Below, piece after piece: positions 26,056-36,660 of a stretch of 64,000 bases of DNA. This DNA is from Rohdeia sp041398665 (GTDB lineage Bacteria > Planctomycetota > UBA1135 > GCA-002686595). The notes beneath the pieces are model-generated. The model made no database searches. It had not been told where the DNA came from and saw only the letters and a list, made by a program, of their open reading frames with translations. Both the position numbers and the translations under genes were made by a program. Within the stretch, counting starts at the first letter, position 1; each line of letters begins with the position of its first letter. The DNA is taken from assembly GCA_041398665.1 (NCBI GenBank), contig JAWKUH010000017.1:56076-120075 (forward strand), read 5' to 3'.

Positions 26056-27141
26056 TCACTGGGGCAGCGTCCGCGAGAAGACGCGACGGAAGTTGTCACC
26101 GAGCACGCCGTCGACGGTCTTCTCGTCGAACCCACGAGCCCGCATGCGTTCCACGAGAGCACCGAGCATCGAGACGTCCTCCAGTCCCGCGGGACCGCGC
26201 TGGATGCCGTCGAAGTCCGAACCGAGACCGACGTGTTCGGGTCCGGCGACCGCGACGGCGTGCTCGACGTGGTCGACGACGCGTTCGATCGAGAGCGGCG
26301 CGGCGTCGCGCTGCATCACGTCGCTCTGCGCGAGGAAGCGTCCGGTCTCGCCCGTCCCCTCCGCGCGCCGGTACGCGTCGGTCGTGCGGACGCGCGCCTC
26401 CTCCTCGCCCGCCGCCGCGTCGAGGAAGCCCGGGTGGAAGACGATGCCGACGACGCCGCCGTTCGCTGCGAGAGCGCGGAGCTGTTCGTCCGTGAGGTTG
26501 CGACGGTGGTCGCGCAGCGCCTTGCAATTGCTGTGGCTCGCGATCACCGGCTTCGTCGCGCACTCCATCACGTCGAAGAAAGCGCGCTCGCCGGCGTGCG
26601 AGAGGTCGACCGCGACGCCGAGGCTCTCCATGCGACGCACGACGTCGCGACCGAAGGACGAGATGCCGTCGGGCGAACCCGCTCCGCCGTCCGCGCACGA
26701 GCGGATCCACGCGAGATGGTTGTTCCAGACCAGGGTCATGCAGCGAAGGCCGCGCTCGGCGAAGCGCTCGAGCTCGCCGAGGTCGTCCTCGATGGCGTGC
26801 CCGCCTTCGATGCCGAGGATGCCGCGGTGCGCTCCGTCGTCCGGGCCCTGGTCGAGGTCCGCCCGCCGGCGGACCCGGCGCAGCCGGTCGGGGCGCCGCT
26901 CCGCGAGGTCGTCGAAGGCGTCCATGAGCGCGTGGGCGCGCGGCCCCGCCGCCCCCGGACCGAAGGACGCGTCGACCCAGCACGCGAAGACCGAGGTCCC
27001 CACCCCGCCCTCGAGCGCCCGGTGGAGGTCGAACTGGCCCGGGGTCCGCTCGGCGAGGTCGTGGCCGAGGTCGAGCGCCCGTTGGAGCGCGTCGTGGTGG
27101 GCGTCGAAGATCGGTCGGGCGGATCGGGGTTCGCGGGCCAT
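26056..27141 (-). CDS. Membrane-dipeptidase family (M19) peptidase
   Basis: A 361-residue cytosolic zinc dipeptidase of the renal dipeptidase fold. Likely metal ligands: FDAHHD (His15, Asp17), the bridging Glu in GIEGGHAIED, and histidines in DLSHAGE and IASHSNC; the aspartate in GLGSDFDGI is also conserved in the family. Bacterial relatives cleave dipeptides, including L-D types. Length is typical and there is no signal peptide. TAGCTT (27153-27148) lies 6 nt before the ATG, another leaderless-type start. It diverges from the receiver protein across a 212-bp region with two dyad sites. Confidence 0.92.
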   Translation of the reverse strand: MAREPRSARPIFDAHHDALQRALDLGHDLAERTPGQFDLHRALEGGVGTSVFACWVDASFGPGAAGPRAHALMDAFDDLAERRPDRLRRVRRRADLDQGPDDGAHRGILGIEGGHAIEDDLGELERFAERGLRCMTLVWNNHLAWIRSCADGGAGSPDGISSFGRDVVRRMESLGVAVDLSHAGERAFFDVMECATKPVIASHSNCKALRDHRRNLTDEQLRALAANGGVVGIVFHPGFLDAAAGEEEARVRTTDAYRRAEGTGETGRFLAQSDVMQRDAAPLSIERVVDHVEHAVAVAGPEHVGLGSDFDGIQRGPAGLEDVSMLGALVERMRARGFDEKTVDGVLGDNFRRVFSRTLPQ

Positions 27142-27147
27142 CCCGGC

Positions 27148-27153
27148 AAGCTA
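27148..27153 (-). promoter_or_regulatory. Predicted leaderless -10 element of the dipeptidase
   Basis: TAGCTT on the minus strand, 6 nt from ATG 27141, no Shine-Dalgarno. Confidence 0.4.
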
Positions 27154-27214
27154 CCGAGGCCTCGCCGCGAGGAAGCGAGCGAACGCCGTCCAGGCGGCGC
27201 CGACTCGACCTGCG

Positions 27215-27268
27215 CTGCCAAAGTGACAGCGCGGAGCCGCCCGGGCGCGGACCCTGCCAGGCTGACAG
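27215..27268. promoter_or_regulatory. Two copies of a dyad site CTGCCA-N3-TGACAG
   Basis: CTGCCA-AAG-TGACAG at 27215-27229 and CTGCCA-GGC-TGACAG at 27254-27268 are direct repeats 39 bp apart. Each is itself a near-palindrome (CTGYCA-N3-TGRCAG). They lie between the divergent dipeptidase and receiver genes, where a regulator could control one or both. Confidence 0.5.
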
Positions 27269-27353
27269 ACCGCCGGGGTCGGCGGGCGCTCCGGCGCGCC
27301 GCGGACCTCGACCCGGAAGCGGCACGCGCTTTGCTCCCGGGCGGCGTCGCGCC

Positions 27354-28295
27354 ATGTCGCCCGTCGATCGACAGGACCGCAGCAGCCTGCGGAACGCCGG
27401 AGAACCGGTGCCGGAGCCCGTTCGGCCCCCCCTGGGTCCGACGCGCCGGCGCCTCCTCGTCGCCGACGACGACGCCACCCTGCGCGGCGGCGTCGCGAGC
27501 CTCCTGGCGTCCTTCGAGATCGAGATCCTCGAGGCCGACTCCGGTCCGGAGGCCCTCGCGATCGCGCGCGCGGTCCGGGTCAACGCGGCCCTGCTCGACC
27601 TGCACATGCCGGGCGTCGAGCTCCCCGGGCTCGGCGGCCTCGAGGTGCTCGGCGCGCTGCGTCGGATCGGCCTCTCCGTCCCCTGCGTCCTGTACTCGGC
27701 GGACCTCACGCCCGCGCTCGAGGAACGGATCCTTGGCGCCGGCGCGCTCGCGGTCCTGCACAAGCCCGTCGATCCCGCGGTGCTGCGCAGCGAGGTGCTG
27801 CGCGCACCTCGGCTCCGATCCCCGTGCGCGGCTGACCGAGGCCGCTCCCCCACACCTCCAACTCCCGCGCGTGCGGGAGTTCAGTCCAAGTCCGAACCCT
27901 TCACGATCCCAACTCAGCCAGAGATTCGAGATGACCACGAAAACGAAGTCCAAGGTCTCCATCCGCCCGCTCTCCGACCGCGTCCTCGTCCAACGCGTCG
28001 AAGCCGAGGAGAAGACCGCCGGCGGTATCCTCCTGCCCGAGAGCGCCAAGGAGAAGCCCAAGGAAGGTCGCGTGATCGCGATCGGCGACGGCAAGCTCCT
28101 CGACAACGGCAACCGCTCGACGTTCGCCGTCAAGGTCGGCGACCGCGTGCTGTTCAGCTCCTACGCGGGCACCGAGGTCAAGTACGAGGGCAACGAGTAC
28201 CTCATCATGCGCGAGGACGACATCCTCGGCATCATCGGCTGATCGACGACGCGACGATCGCCACCAGGCACATCCCCTCCACGAACATCGAGTAG
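27354..28295 (+). CDS. Single-domain response regulator (receiver), 3' end suspect
   Basis: Residues about 32-150 form a CheY-like receiver: acidic pocket VADDD, phospho-acceptor Asp in LLDLHMPG, and Lys in LHKPVD. The first 31 residues are a Pro/Arg-rich extension. No output domain is present. The frame does not stop after the receiver; it runs through the whole of groES in another frame to 28295, which is not credible as protein. A TGA at 27833-27835 in an adjacent frame, followed by a hairpin at 27860-27881, looks like the natural end, so a 1-2 base indel near 27790-27830 is likely. It may act as a phosphorelay partner near the chaperone genes; no kinase is adjacent. Confidence 0.6.
   Translation: MSPVDRQDRSSLRNAGEPVPEPVRPPLGPTRRRLLVADDDATLRGGVASLLASFEIEILEADSGPEALAIARAVRVNAALLDLHMPGVELPGLGGLEVLGALRRIGLSVPCVLYSADLTPALEERILGAGALAVLHKPVDPAVLRSEVLRAPRLRSPCAADRGRSPTPPTPARAGVQSKSEPFTIPTQPEIRDDHENEVQGLHPPALRPRPRPTRRSRGEDRRRYPPARERQGEAQGRSRDRDRRRQAPRQRQPLDVRRQGRRPRAVQLLRGHRGQVRGQRVPHHARGRHPRHHRLIDDATIATRHIPSTNIE
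27860..27881 (+). terminator. 9-bp hairpin between receiver gene and groES
   Basis: A perfect stem AACTCCCGC (27860-27868) and GCGGGAGTT (27873-27881) with loop GCGT, 50 bp before groES. It is not a CIRCE element (wrong sequence; CIRCE has a 9-nt spacer). It may terminate the receiver transcript or regulate groES. Confidence 0.5.
27931..28242 (+). CDS. groES: Co-chaperonin GroES
   Basis: A 103-residue Hsp10 that caps the GroEL chamber as a heptamer. It shows the start motif RPLSDRVLVQRVEAEEKTAGGILLP, the mobile loop EEKTAGGILLPESA, and the end GNEYLIMREDDILGIIG. The ATG follows a short Lys-rich start (MTTKTKSKVS). It lies 68 bp before groEL, forming the standard groESL operon. No CIRCE operator is visible upstream. 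Confidence 0.97.
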   Translation: MTTKTKSKVSIRPLSDRVLVQRVEAEEKTAGGILLPESAKEKPKEGRVIAIGDGKLLDNGNRSTFAVKVGDRVLFSSYAGTEVKYEGNEYLIMREDDILGIIG

Positions 28296-28310
28296 AGAGA
28301 AGCGGCAACC

Positions 28311-29924
<1,614 letters not shown>

Positions 29925-29965
29925 TAGCGCCGGTATCGGCCGCGGGCTCCGTCCCGTCGGCGAAC

Positions 29966-30003
29966 GAGCGGGGCGCTCCACCTCGAGGTGGAGCGCCCCG
30001 CTC
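29966..30003 (+). terminator. 38-bp perfect palindrome, groESL terminator
   Basis: Two 19-nt halves, 29966-29984 and 29985-30003, are perfect reverse complements around CTCGAG, 41 bp after the groEL stop. It would form a very stable hairpin; no T tract follows. Confidence 0.75.
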
Positions 30004-30135
30004 CGTTGCGGGCGACGTCCCCGCGCGACTCGGTGAAGCCCATGCGTGACGGCCGCGTCCCGTGGCGCCGCGCCCCGGCACTTCGGTCGCGCTCCACCCT
30101 TCTGGCGAACCGCGATCTGTGGCACCCTCCTCGCC

Positions 30136-31644
30136 ATGACGAACGAGACGCTGAAGGCCGCCGAGAAGCACTACGAACGCCTGGTCGACCTCTCGAACGC
30201 GCAGTCGATCCTCTCCTGGGACCAGGAGGTGATGATGCCGCCGGGCGGTGCGGAGACGCGCGCGCTGACGATGTCGGCGCTGACGCGGGTCGTGCACGAG
30301 TGCGCGACGGACAAGACGTTCGTGCGCGAGGTGCGCTCGCTCGACAGGTCGCGCGACGGGCTGAAGCCGCAGGAGCGGCGCACGGTCGAGCTGCTCGCGC
30401 GCCGCGTGAAGGAGGCCACGGCGATCCCGGCCGACCTCGCCGCGGAGCTCTCGGCGCACCGAAGCCGCGCCGTCCAGGCGTGGCGCGGCGCACGCGCGGC
30501 CGACGACTTCGGCGCCTTCCTCCCGCAGCTCGAGAAGATGGTCGAGCTCCAGCGCCGCGTCGCGCGCGCGAAGGCCGGCAAGGGCGGCGACGCGTACGAC
30601 GCGCTGCTCGACGACTACGAGCCGAACGCGACGACGGCACAGCTCGACCCGCTGCTCGGCGAGCTGCGCGAACTGACCGTCCCGCTCGTCGCGCGCGTCC
30701 GCCGGTCGAAGGCCAAGTTCGACATGCGCCCGCTCGTCGGTCGCTTCGAGCCCGACGCGCAGCGCCGGTTGGTCGCCGACGTCACCTCCGCCATGGGCAT
30801 CGACGGCTCGCGCAGCCGCCTCGACGTGTCGACGCACCCGTTCTGCGGCGGCGTCGGTCCGGTCGACGTGCGCATGACGGGGCGCTTCGACCCGAAGGAC
30901 CTGCGCGGCGGACTGTTCGGCGCGATCCACGAGGCGGGGCACGGCCTGTACGAACAGGGCCTCGATCCGAAGCGGACGCGCCACCCGCTCGGCGGCGCGA
31001 TCTCGATGGCGATCCACGAGTCGCAGTCGCGGCTGTGGGAGAACCAGATCGCACGCTCCCGGCCGTTCTGGAAGCACTGGTTGCCGCGCCTCAAGAAGCT
31101 CTTCCCGAAGCAGCTCGCGGGCGTCTCGCTCGACGCCATGTGGCGCGCCGCGAACGCGATGCAGCCCTCGATGATCCGCGTCGAGGCGGACGAGCTCACC
31201 TACAACCTGCACATCGTCCTGCGGTACGAGATCGAGCGCGACCTGATCTCGGGCGCGCTCCGGCCCAAGGACCTGCCGGCGCGCTGGAACGACACCATGC
31301 ACGCGATGCTCGGCATCCGCCCGAAGAACGACGCGGAGGGCTGCATGCAGGACATCCACTGGCCCGCGGGCTACTTCGGCTACTTCCCGACGTACTCCGT
31401 CGGGAACCTGTACGCCGCGCAGGTCATGGAGGCGGCGCGCGCCGCCATCCCCGACCTCGACGCGCGCGTGGCGAAGGGCGACCTGGTGACGCTGCGCGAG
31501 TGGCTGCGCGACCGCATCCATCGCCACGACCGCGTCTACACGGCCGACCAGATCGTGAAGCGCGTGACGGGCAAGAAGCTCTCGGTCGAGCCCTTCCGCG
31601 CGTACATCACGAGCAAGGTCGACGCGCTGTACCCGGAGGGCTGA
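30136..31644 (+). CDS. Carboxypeptidase Taq (M32) metallopeptidase
   Basis: A 502-residue cytosolic zinc carboxypeptidase of family M32, releasing C-terminal residues of peptides. Motifs: SWDQEVMMPPGGAETRA at the N-terminus, HEAGHGLYEQ (His265, Glu266, His269), HESQSRLWENQI with the third-ligand Glu, and the C-terminal GYFPTYSVGNLYAAQ. Length and order are as in TaqCP and related bacterial enzymes. It stands alone after the groESL terminator. The probable role is turnover of intracellular peptides. Confidence 0.95.
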   Translation: MTNETLKAAEKHYERLVDLSNAQSILSWDQEVMMPPGGAETRALTMSALTRVVHECATDKTFVREVRSLDRSRDGLKPQERRTVELLARRVKEATAIPADLAAELSAHRSRAVQAWRGARAADDFGAFLPQLEKMVELQRRVARAKAGKGGDAYDALLDDYEPNATTAQLDPLLGELRELTVPLVARVRRSKAKFDMRPLVGRFEPDAQRRLVADVTSAMGIDGSRSRLDVSTHPFCGGVGPVDVRMTGRFDPKDLRGGLFGAIHEAGHGLYEQGLDPKRTRHPLGGAISMAIHESQSRLWENQIARSRPFWKHWLPRLKKLFPKQLAGVSLDAMWRAANAMQPSMIRVEADELTYNLHIVLRYEIERDLISGALRPKDLPARWNDTMHAMLGIRPKNDAEGCMQDIHWPAGYFGYFPTYSVGNLYAAQVMEAARAAIPDLDARVAKGDLVTLREWLRDRIHRHDRVYTADQIVKRVTGKKLSVEPFRAYITSKVDALYPEG

Positions 31645-31766
31645 TCGGAGCGCCGGCGCGCCGCGTTCAGTTCCTCGGGAACACGACGCGGCGCGTGCCA
31701 TGGTTCGGATCGACGGGCAAACAGCCTGACACGCGGTCGGGCAACGTATCCGTCGGCGACCCGCCG

Positions 31767-33119
31767 TCAGCCCGCCGGCACGCCCACCACGAAGCCGCCC
31801 TCCGCCGGGACGGTCCACTCGAGTGCTGCTGGGCTCTGGATGCGCACGCTCCAACCGGGCGGCAGCCGCAGCTCGTCGCTCCAGCACGCCGGATCGTCGG
31901 CGTCGAGGCTCGCGAAGCGCACCTGCGGACCGTCGTAGGACCAGACCGCGTCGGTTCCCGCTCTCAGTTCGAGCCGGGCGCGGTGCTCGTCGCCGCCGCC
32001 GAGACCCTGGGGTGCACCCAGTCGCACCGGAACGGTCGCGCACGCAGCGAGTCGCAGCGGCAGGTCGTCGTGCTCGAGTTCGACGTCGGCCGCGTAGAAC
32101 GAGACCGAGCCGAACGGCACGACCTCGCGGCGCAGCTCCACGAAGCAGACCAGCGTCGAACGTCCCTCCTCGAGATAGAGGTGCGGCCCGCCGATCTCGT
32201 CCACGAGATCGGTGAAGACGTTCCAGGTGCCGCCGCCGCGCTCCGAGAGGACCGTCGCCGACGCACGCCGCACGTCGTTCGCGTGCACGCCCTCCGGGAG
32301 TTCGAGGATCGCGATCGGCGCTTCGCCGATGCCGCGCGTCGCGACGAGCCGGAACACCGCTTCCTGCTCGAGCGTGTCGTCGTCGAACGTGAACTCGACC
32401 TTGCGACGGTCGGGGCGCGACCAACGCCAGCCCTCGACGAGCGGCGGCGTGTCGAGGTGGACCGCGCCGCTCGACGCCGGGAACCCGACGTACGTGTGCT
32501 CGAAGGAGACCGCGTCGTGCCGCACCTCCTCGAGGAACGGGCCGAACTCGGCGCCGTGGAACGACAGCGTCGAGGTGCTCGGCGCGCGCGGGTCCCGCAG
32601 CAGCGCCGGATCGAGCGCTCGACCCGCGCCGTCGAACATCTCGACCCGGACCCGCAGCGTCCGCGGCGCGACCGTCGTCGCGAGCACGGAGACCTCCGAC
32701 GGGGTGACGCCGCTCGGCGCTGCGGCGATGGACACGGTGCGACCGAGCGTGCGCTCGACGACGCGCGCCAGGTGCCGACCGGGGAAGAGCCTCGAGACCT
32801 CGGAAGCCGACAGGCCCGCCGTCCGCGACGTCGACGGTCGCGCTCGAAGCCGTCCGACCCTCGTCGATGCGCGAGCTCGCGACGACGCGCGCCAGTGCGA
32901 CGCGTCGGCGGTGAGGCGCGGCGCCGCGGGACCGCAGGGGCGCTCGACCGGTGCGAAGATCGAGGGCTGCGACCGACCCGCGCTCTCCGTGCGGCGCGGC
33001 GGGTCGAAGGGGCGCGCGGTCGCGACCCAGAACAGCGCTCCGCACACGGTGATCGCGAGCAGGCGCGAAGCGACGAGGAGCGGCGAGGGACGGGGCGAGC
33101 GGCGTCCGCGGTCGGTCAT
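31767..33119 (-). CDS. Membrane-anchored or secreted protein of unknown function
   Basis: A 450-residue protein with an Arg-rich start and one membrane helix (about 14-35, LLVASRLLAITVCGALFWVA), so a signal anchor or uncleaved signal. The remainder is beta-rich and acidic, with phrases such as GPHLYLEEGRSTLVCFVELR and PVRLGAPQGLGGGDEHRARLELR. No family recognised. Composition and some phrases recall the anchored proteins at 60394-62310 and 62325-64000, but the likeness is weak. It begins 25 bp after the stop of the di-heme protein gene on the same strand and is probably in its operon. Confidence 0.6.
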   Translation of the reverse strand: MTDRGRRSPRPSPLLVASRLLAITVCGALFWVATARPFDPPRRTESAGRSQPSIFAPVERPCGPAAPRLTADASHWRASSRARASTRVGRLRARPSTSRTAGLSASEVSRLFPGRHLARVVERTLGRTVSIAAAPSGVTPSEVSVLATTVAPRTLRVRVEMFDGAGRALDPALLRDPRAPSTSTLSFHGAEFGPFLEEVRHDAVSFEHTYVGFPASSGAVHLDTPPLVEGWRWSRPDRRKVEFTFDDDTLEQEAVFRLVATRGIGEAPIAILELPEGVHANDVRRASATVLSERGGGTWNVFTDLVDEIGGPHLYLEEGRSTLVCFVELRREVVPFGSVSFYAADVELEHDDLPLRLAACATVPVRLGAPQGLGGGDEHRARLELRAGTDAVWSYDGPQVRFASLDADDPACWSDELRLPPGWSVRIQSPAALEWTVPAEGGFVVGVPAG

Positions 33120-33144
33120 GTCGTGGTTCCCGGGGGCTTGCGGA

Positions 33145-36084
33145 TCAGCGCTGGATCAGCACGAGGTACGTCGCGAGTCCCTTCTGCGGGTTCGCGCCGA
33201 GCGAGAGTTCGGCGCCCGCCTCGAAGCGCTTCTCGAACAGGCGGTACGTCGTGAGGTCGGTCGCGATACGCGCTTCGAGCTCGCTCCATTCGCCCAGCCA
33301 CGACGGCACGGAGGAGGCCCGTGCGTCGAGCCCGATCGTGATCGTGGCGTCGTGCCGCAGGGTGAGCTCGACGAGCGGCGACTCGGTGCCCGCCGATTCG
33401 TCGGCGTCCGCGGCGGCGGACTTCATGCGGTAGGCGTAGCGCAGGCCCTCCGGTACCTCGGTGAAGACCTCGGCGGAGTCCGCGCGCACGCGGACGCCCG
33501 GCGCCACCTGCGGTCGCTCCACCGGCCAGTCGTGCGCGGTCAGGACGAAGGAGTCCTCGATCCCGGCGCGCTGCACCAGCGACTCGAACGCGACGATCGC
33601 GTCCGGCTGGTGGACGGCGTTCCGCGCGGGACGCTCGAGCCCGTCGATCTGGAGCAGGTAGGCCACGAGGTCCTGCTTCTCCTGCTGCGAGAGCCCGGCG
33701 GTCTCGCCGTGCGAACCCTTCAGCCCCTCGCGCTCCAGCACGTCCATGAGCGTCGCCGCCGAGCCGTCGTGGAAGTACGGCGCCGTCTCCCAGATGCCGC
33801 GCAGCGTCGGCGTGTCGATGCCGCGGAGGTGGTCGCCGATGCGCGAGCCGCTGTGCGGTTGGATCGTGCCGATGTCGTGGACGGTCCCGAACTGGAAGTC
33901 CGTGAACGTGCGGCCGCCGTGGCACTGCCAGCACTCCAGACGCTCGAAGACCTGACGGCCGCGCTGACCGGCGGCCGTCATCGAGCCGTCCTGGTTGCGA
34001 TAGGGGCTGGGCGGGAACTTGTCGAAGGTCGAGACGTAGCCGTTGATCGCGTCCGTCTCGAATCCGAGCTGGTTCTTGTCGTAGCCCAGCGCGTCGGCGC
34101 TCGCCGCGAACAGGCTGTCCGACAGGAAGCCGGTGCCGCCCTGCCCGAAGCGGATGTCCTGTTCGAAGTCCTGGATCTCGTTGAAGTTCGCCGACCAGTG
34201 CACGAGTCCCTGACCCGTTCCCTGGCGGCCCATGAGCGAGATCGTGTTGCGCAGGCCCTCGCCGCGGTCCGTGAAGTCCCAGATGCGCCCGTCGCTGCCG
34301 GAGTCGAAGTGGCACGACGCGCACGACATGTGGCCGAGCCGGCTCATGCGCGGGTCCGCCGCGGTGTGGAAGATCTGCTTCCCGGGCAGGACGATGCCGC
34401 GCAGGATCTCGACCGTGACGCTGCGCACGCGACTGACGAGCGGCAGGTCCCACGAACGACCGTCGAGCAGCGGCGCGATGTCGTACGTCGCGAGGTCGCG
34501 CGTCAGGAAGTTGTGGACGACGAGCAGCTGTTGGTCGGGGTCGACGCACACGCCGATCGGCGCGATGCCGGTCTCCTCGATCGAGAAGAGTCGCGTCGCA
34601 CTCTCCGTGTCGACGACCTCGACGGTCTTGCTGCCGCGCATCGCGACGAACGCGTAGGCGCCGCGCGGCGAGAACGCCACGGCGACCGGGAAGTCGCGCG
34701 CGCCGTAGTCGATGCGGTCCTCGAGCACCTCGCGCCCCGTGGCGACGTCGACCACCGCCGACATCGGGCGGACGGTGTTGAAGAAGTTGAGCGGCTGCCC
34801 GTCGCGCCACAGTCCGCGGCTCGTGTTGTCCTTCTTGGACGGGATCCACGCGCGCCGACCGTCGGGCGTGATGGCGACGTCGGTGACGTGGTTCGGGACG
34901 CCGCGCCCGGAGAAGAGCGTGTCCGGCCCCGGATCCTCGACCAGCGAGTGCGCGAGCGCGGGCTCGCTGCCGTCGAACGACCCGGGCGAGGCGACGATCA
35001 CCTCGCCGTTCTCCGCGGGGCTGATGAAGCGCGTCGCGAGGATGCGCGAGCCGTCGCCGCTGACGGCGAGTCCGCGCAACGGTCCGCCGGCCTCGATGCG
35101 ACCGATCAGCTCGTGCGTCGCCGTGTCGTAGCGGAGGATCTCGCGCGTCCCGAGCGTCGTGACGTACGTCGTCCCGTCGGAGGAGTGCGCGACGCCGAAC
35201 GGACGGCACGCGAACGGCAGCTCGAGCGTCTCCGTGACCTCGCCGGAGTCCGCGTCGAGGATCGTGATCGACCACGACTCCTCGTTCGTCACCCACAGCG
35301 AACGGTCGGCCGCGAGCGCGACGCTGCGCGGCTCGACGCCGACCGGGACCTCGACGAGCAGGCGGCCGGCGACGTGGTCGACGCAGCTCACCGTGTTGTT
35401 GTCGGGGTTCACGCACCAGACGCGGCGGCGCTCCGGGTCGTAGATCACCGTCGACGCCTTGGTCGGTGCGTCGGGCGTCTCGGGCCGGACGACTGCCTGG
35501 TCGAGGACGGCCTCGTCGACGCGACCGTCGTGCTCGAAGCGGACGGTGACGCGGTGGATGCCGGGCTCGTCGAAGACGTGGAACGCGACGGGGTCGCCGG
35601 TGAAGCGTGTCGGAGCGCTTCCGTCGCCGAAGTCGAAGGACCACCGGCCGGCGACTCCCTCGGCGCGCGCGGCGAGCACGACCTCGTCGCCGACGAGGCT
35701 CGTGCCGGAACTCGACAGTCGGATCGGGACCGAACTCACGGCGCGCCCCGTCGAGTATTCGAGGACCATCGGTTCGTCGGAGCGGACGAACTCGAAGTCG
35801 ACGGAGAGGGTCGCGGGGATCGAGAGGCGGAGCGAGGTGCCGCGCTCGAGTTCGCGCGTCGAGGCGACCTGGAAGTCCGCTCCGGAGAACGTGACGGCGG
35901 CGGGGACGGTCTCGCCCGCGAGCGTCTCGACGGACACGCGCGCGGCGAACTCGCGGTCGACGACGAGGCTCGACGCGGCGCGGAAGCCGGCACGGAACCA
36001 GGTCGAGCGGTCGGTGCTCCCGTGCGTCGCCGGCGAGGGCATCCACTTCGGCAGCGGACGCGCCGGGTCCGTGAGATCGACCAC
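33145..36084 (-). CDS. Secreted PKD/YncE-propeller/di-heme peroxidase-like protein (intact part)
   Basis: 979 residues in one open frame. In order: beta domains; a PKD-like domain with WSFDFGDGSAPTRF (about 150-200); a YncE-type propeller (RRVWCVNPDNNTVSCVDH, GVEPRSVALAADRSLWVTN, PFGVAHSSDGTTYVTTLG); then a C-terminal cytochrome-c-peroxidase-like domain with two heme c sites, CASCH and CWQCH, and GIDTPTLRGIWETAPYFHDGSA. Proteins of this build are periplasmic or secreted and common in Planctomycetes. The GTG at 36084 is not the true start: the frame continues upstream (about 60 plausible residues) and the N-terminal part is broken by frameshifts up to about 36660. It is followed by the 31767-33119 gene. 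Confidence 0.85.
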   Translation of the reverse strand: MVDLTDPARPLPKWMPSPATHGSTDRSTWFRAGFRAASSLVVDREFAARVSVETLAGETVPAAVTFSGADFQVASTRELERGTSLRLSIPATLSVDFEFVRSDEPMVLEYSTGRAVSSVPIRLSSSGTSLVGDEVVLAARAEGVAGRWSFDFGDGSAPTRFTGDPVAFHVFDEPGIHRVTVRFEHDGRVDEAVLDQAVVRPETPDAPTKASTVIYDPERRRVWCVNPDNNTVSCVDHVAGRLLVEVPVGVEPRSVALAADRSLWVTNEESWSITILDADSGEVTETLELPFACRPFGVAHSSDGTTYVTTLGTREILRYDTATHELIGRIEAGGPLRGLAVSGDGSRILATRFISPAENGEVIVASPGSFDGSEPALAHSLVEDPGPDTLFSGRGVPNHVTDVAITPDGRRAWIPSKKDNTSRGLWRDGQPLNFFNTVRPMSAVVDVATGREVLEDRIDYGARDFPVAVAFSPRGAYAFVAMRGSKTVEVVDTESATRLFSIEETGIAPIGVCVDPDQQLLVVHNFLTRDLATYDIAPLLDGRSWDLPLVSRVRSVTVEILRGIVLPGKQIFHTAADPRMSRLGHMSCASCHFDSGSDGRIWDFTDRGEGLRNTISLMGRQGTGQGLVHWSANFNEIQDFEQDIRFGQGGTGFLSDSLFAASADALGYDKNQLGFETDAINGYVSTFDKFPPSPYRNQDGSMTAAGQRGRQVFERLECWQCHGGRTFTDFQFGTVHDIGTIQPHSGSRIGDHLRGIDTPTLRGIWETAPYFHDGSAATLMDVLEREGLKGSHGETAGLSQQEKQDLVAYLLQIDGLERPARNAVHQPDAIVAFESLVQRAGIEDSFVLTAHDWPVERPQVAPGVRVRADSAEVFTEVPEGLRYAYRMKSAAADADESAGTESPLVELTLRHDATITIGLDARASSVPSWLGEWSELEARIATDLTTYRLFEKRFEAGAELSLGANPQKGLATYLVLIQR

Positions 36085-36660
36085 ACCGTCCCTCGAGGGA
36101 TCGAAGGGCTGGACGACGACGACGTCGGCGATCGCCTCGAGCGAACTCTCCTCCGTGTAGTTCGAGACGTGCGTCTCGCTCGACCTCAGCGACTCGGGTC
36201 GATCAGGGGCAGCGCTGCAGCATGTCGTCGCCGCCGCCGATCGCGACGAGCCAGGGTACTGGACCGCGAAGTCTCAGGGCCGGTCCACATCCGGTGCGTC
36301 GCCGGTCGACGAGGAGCGAGCGTGCCGACGATGCGCGGCGCGCGCGGATCGGCGACGTCCAGACCTGGACGCCGTCGCGCGGCGACCGTAGGAAGAGCAC
36401 GCGGTCGTCGACCCAGGTCACCGCCGGCCGTTGGCTGCCCGAAGACGCTCGTCTCGGACGACTCGAACGTGGTGCGCCCGCCACCCGCGCCCGTGACAGC
36501 GAAGCGACCGCCGGACGATCCATCGCTCGGGACCTCGACGGCGAGTTCGACCCCGTCGAACCCGGATCGACCCGCCTCGCCGGAATAGGTGTCGGGGACC
36601 TCACCAGGGCGGGCGAGGGACGTCGCGAGGAGGAGCCGGCGACGAGGAGAGCGCGATCAT
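36085..36660 (-). pseudogene. Frameshifted N-terminal part of the di-heme/propeller protein
   Basis: Reading from ATG 36660, coherent protein appears in pieces across all three frames: a signal-peptide-like start, DTYSGEAGRSGFDGVELAVE, AVTWVDDRVLFLRSPRDGVQ, DVADPRAPRIVGTL (a typical LVIVD-repeat phrase), PWLVAIGGGDDMLQRC, and then HVSNYTEESSLEAIADVVVV, which is in frame with the intact part. At least four shifts are needed. The last is a single extra T near 36203-36206 that creates a TGA. Protein sense is kept between shifts, so consensus errors are more likely than decay. Confidence 0.6.

Noticed and set aside
27860..27881. CIRCE (HrcA) operator before groES
   Set aside because: Sequence and 4-nt loop do not match TTAGCACTC-N9-GAGTGCTAA.
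23713..28242. A 1509-residue plus-strand frame ending with GroES
   Set aside because: It crosses the protease, a terminator and antisense genes without domain content; only the GroES end is coding, from ATG 27931.
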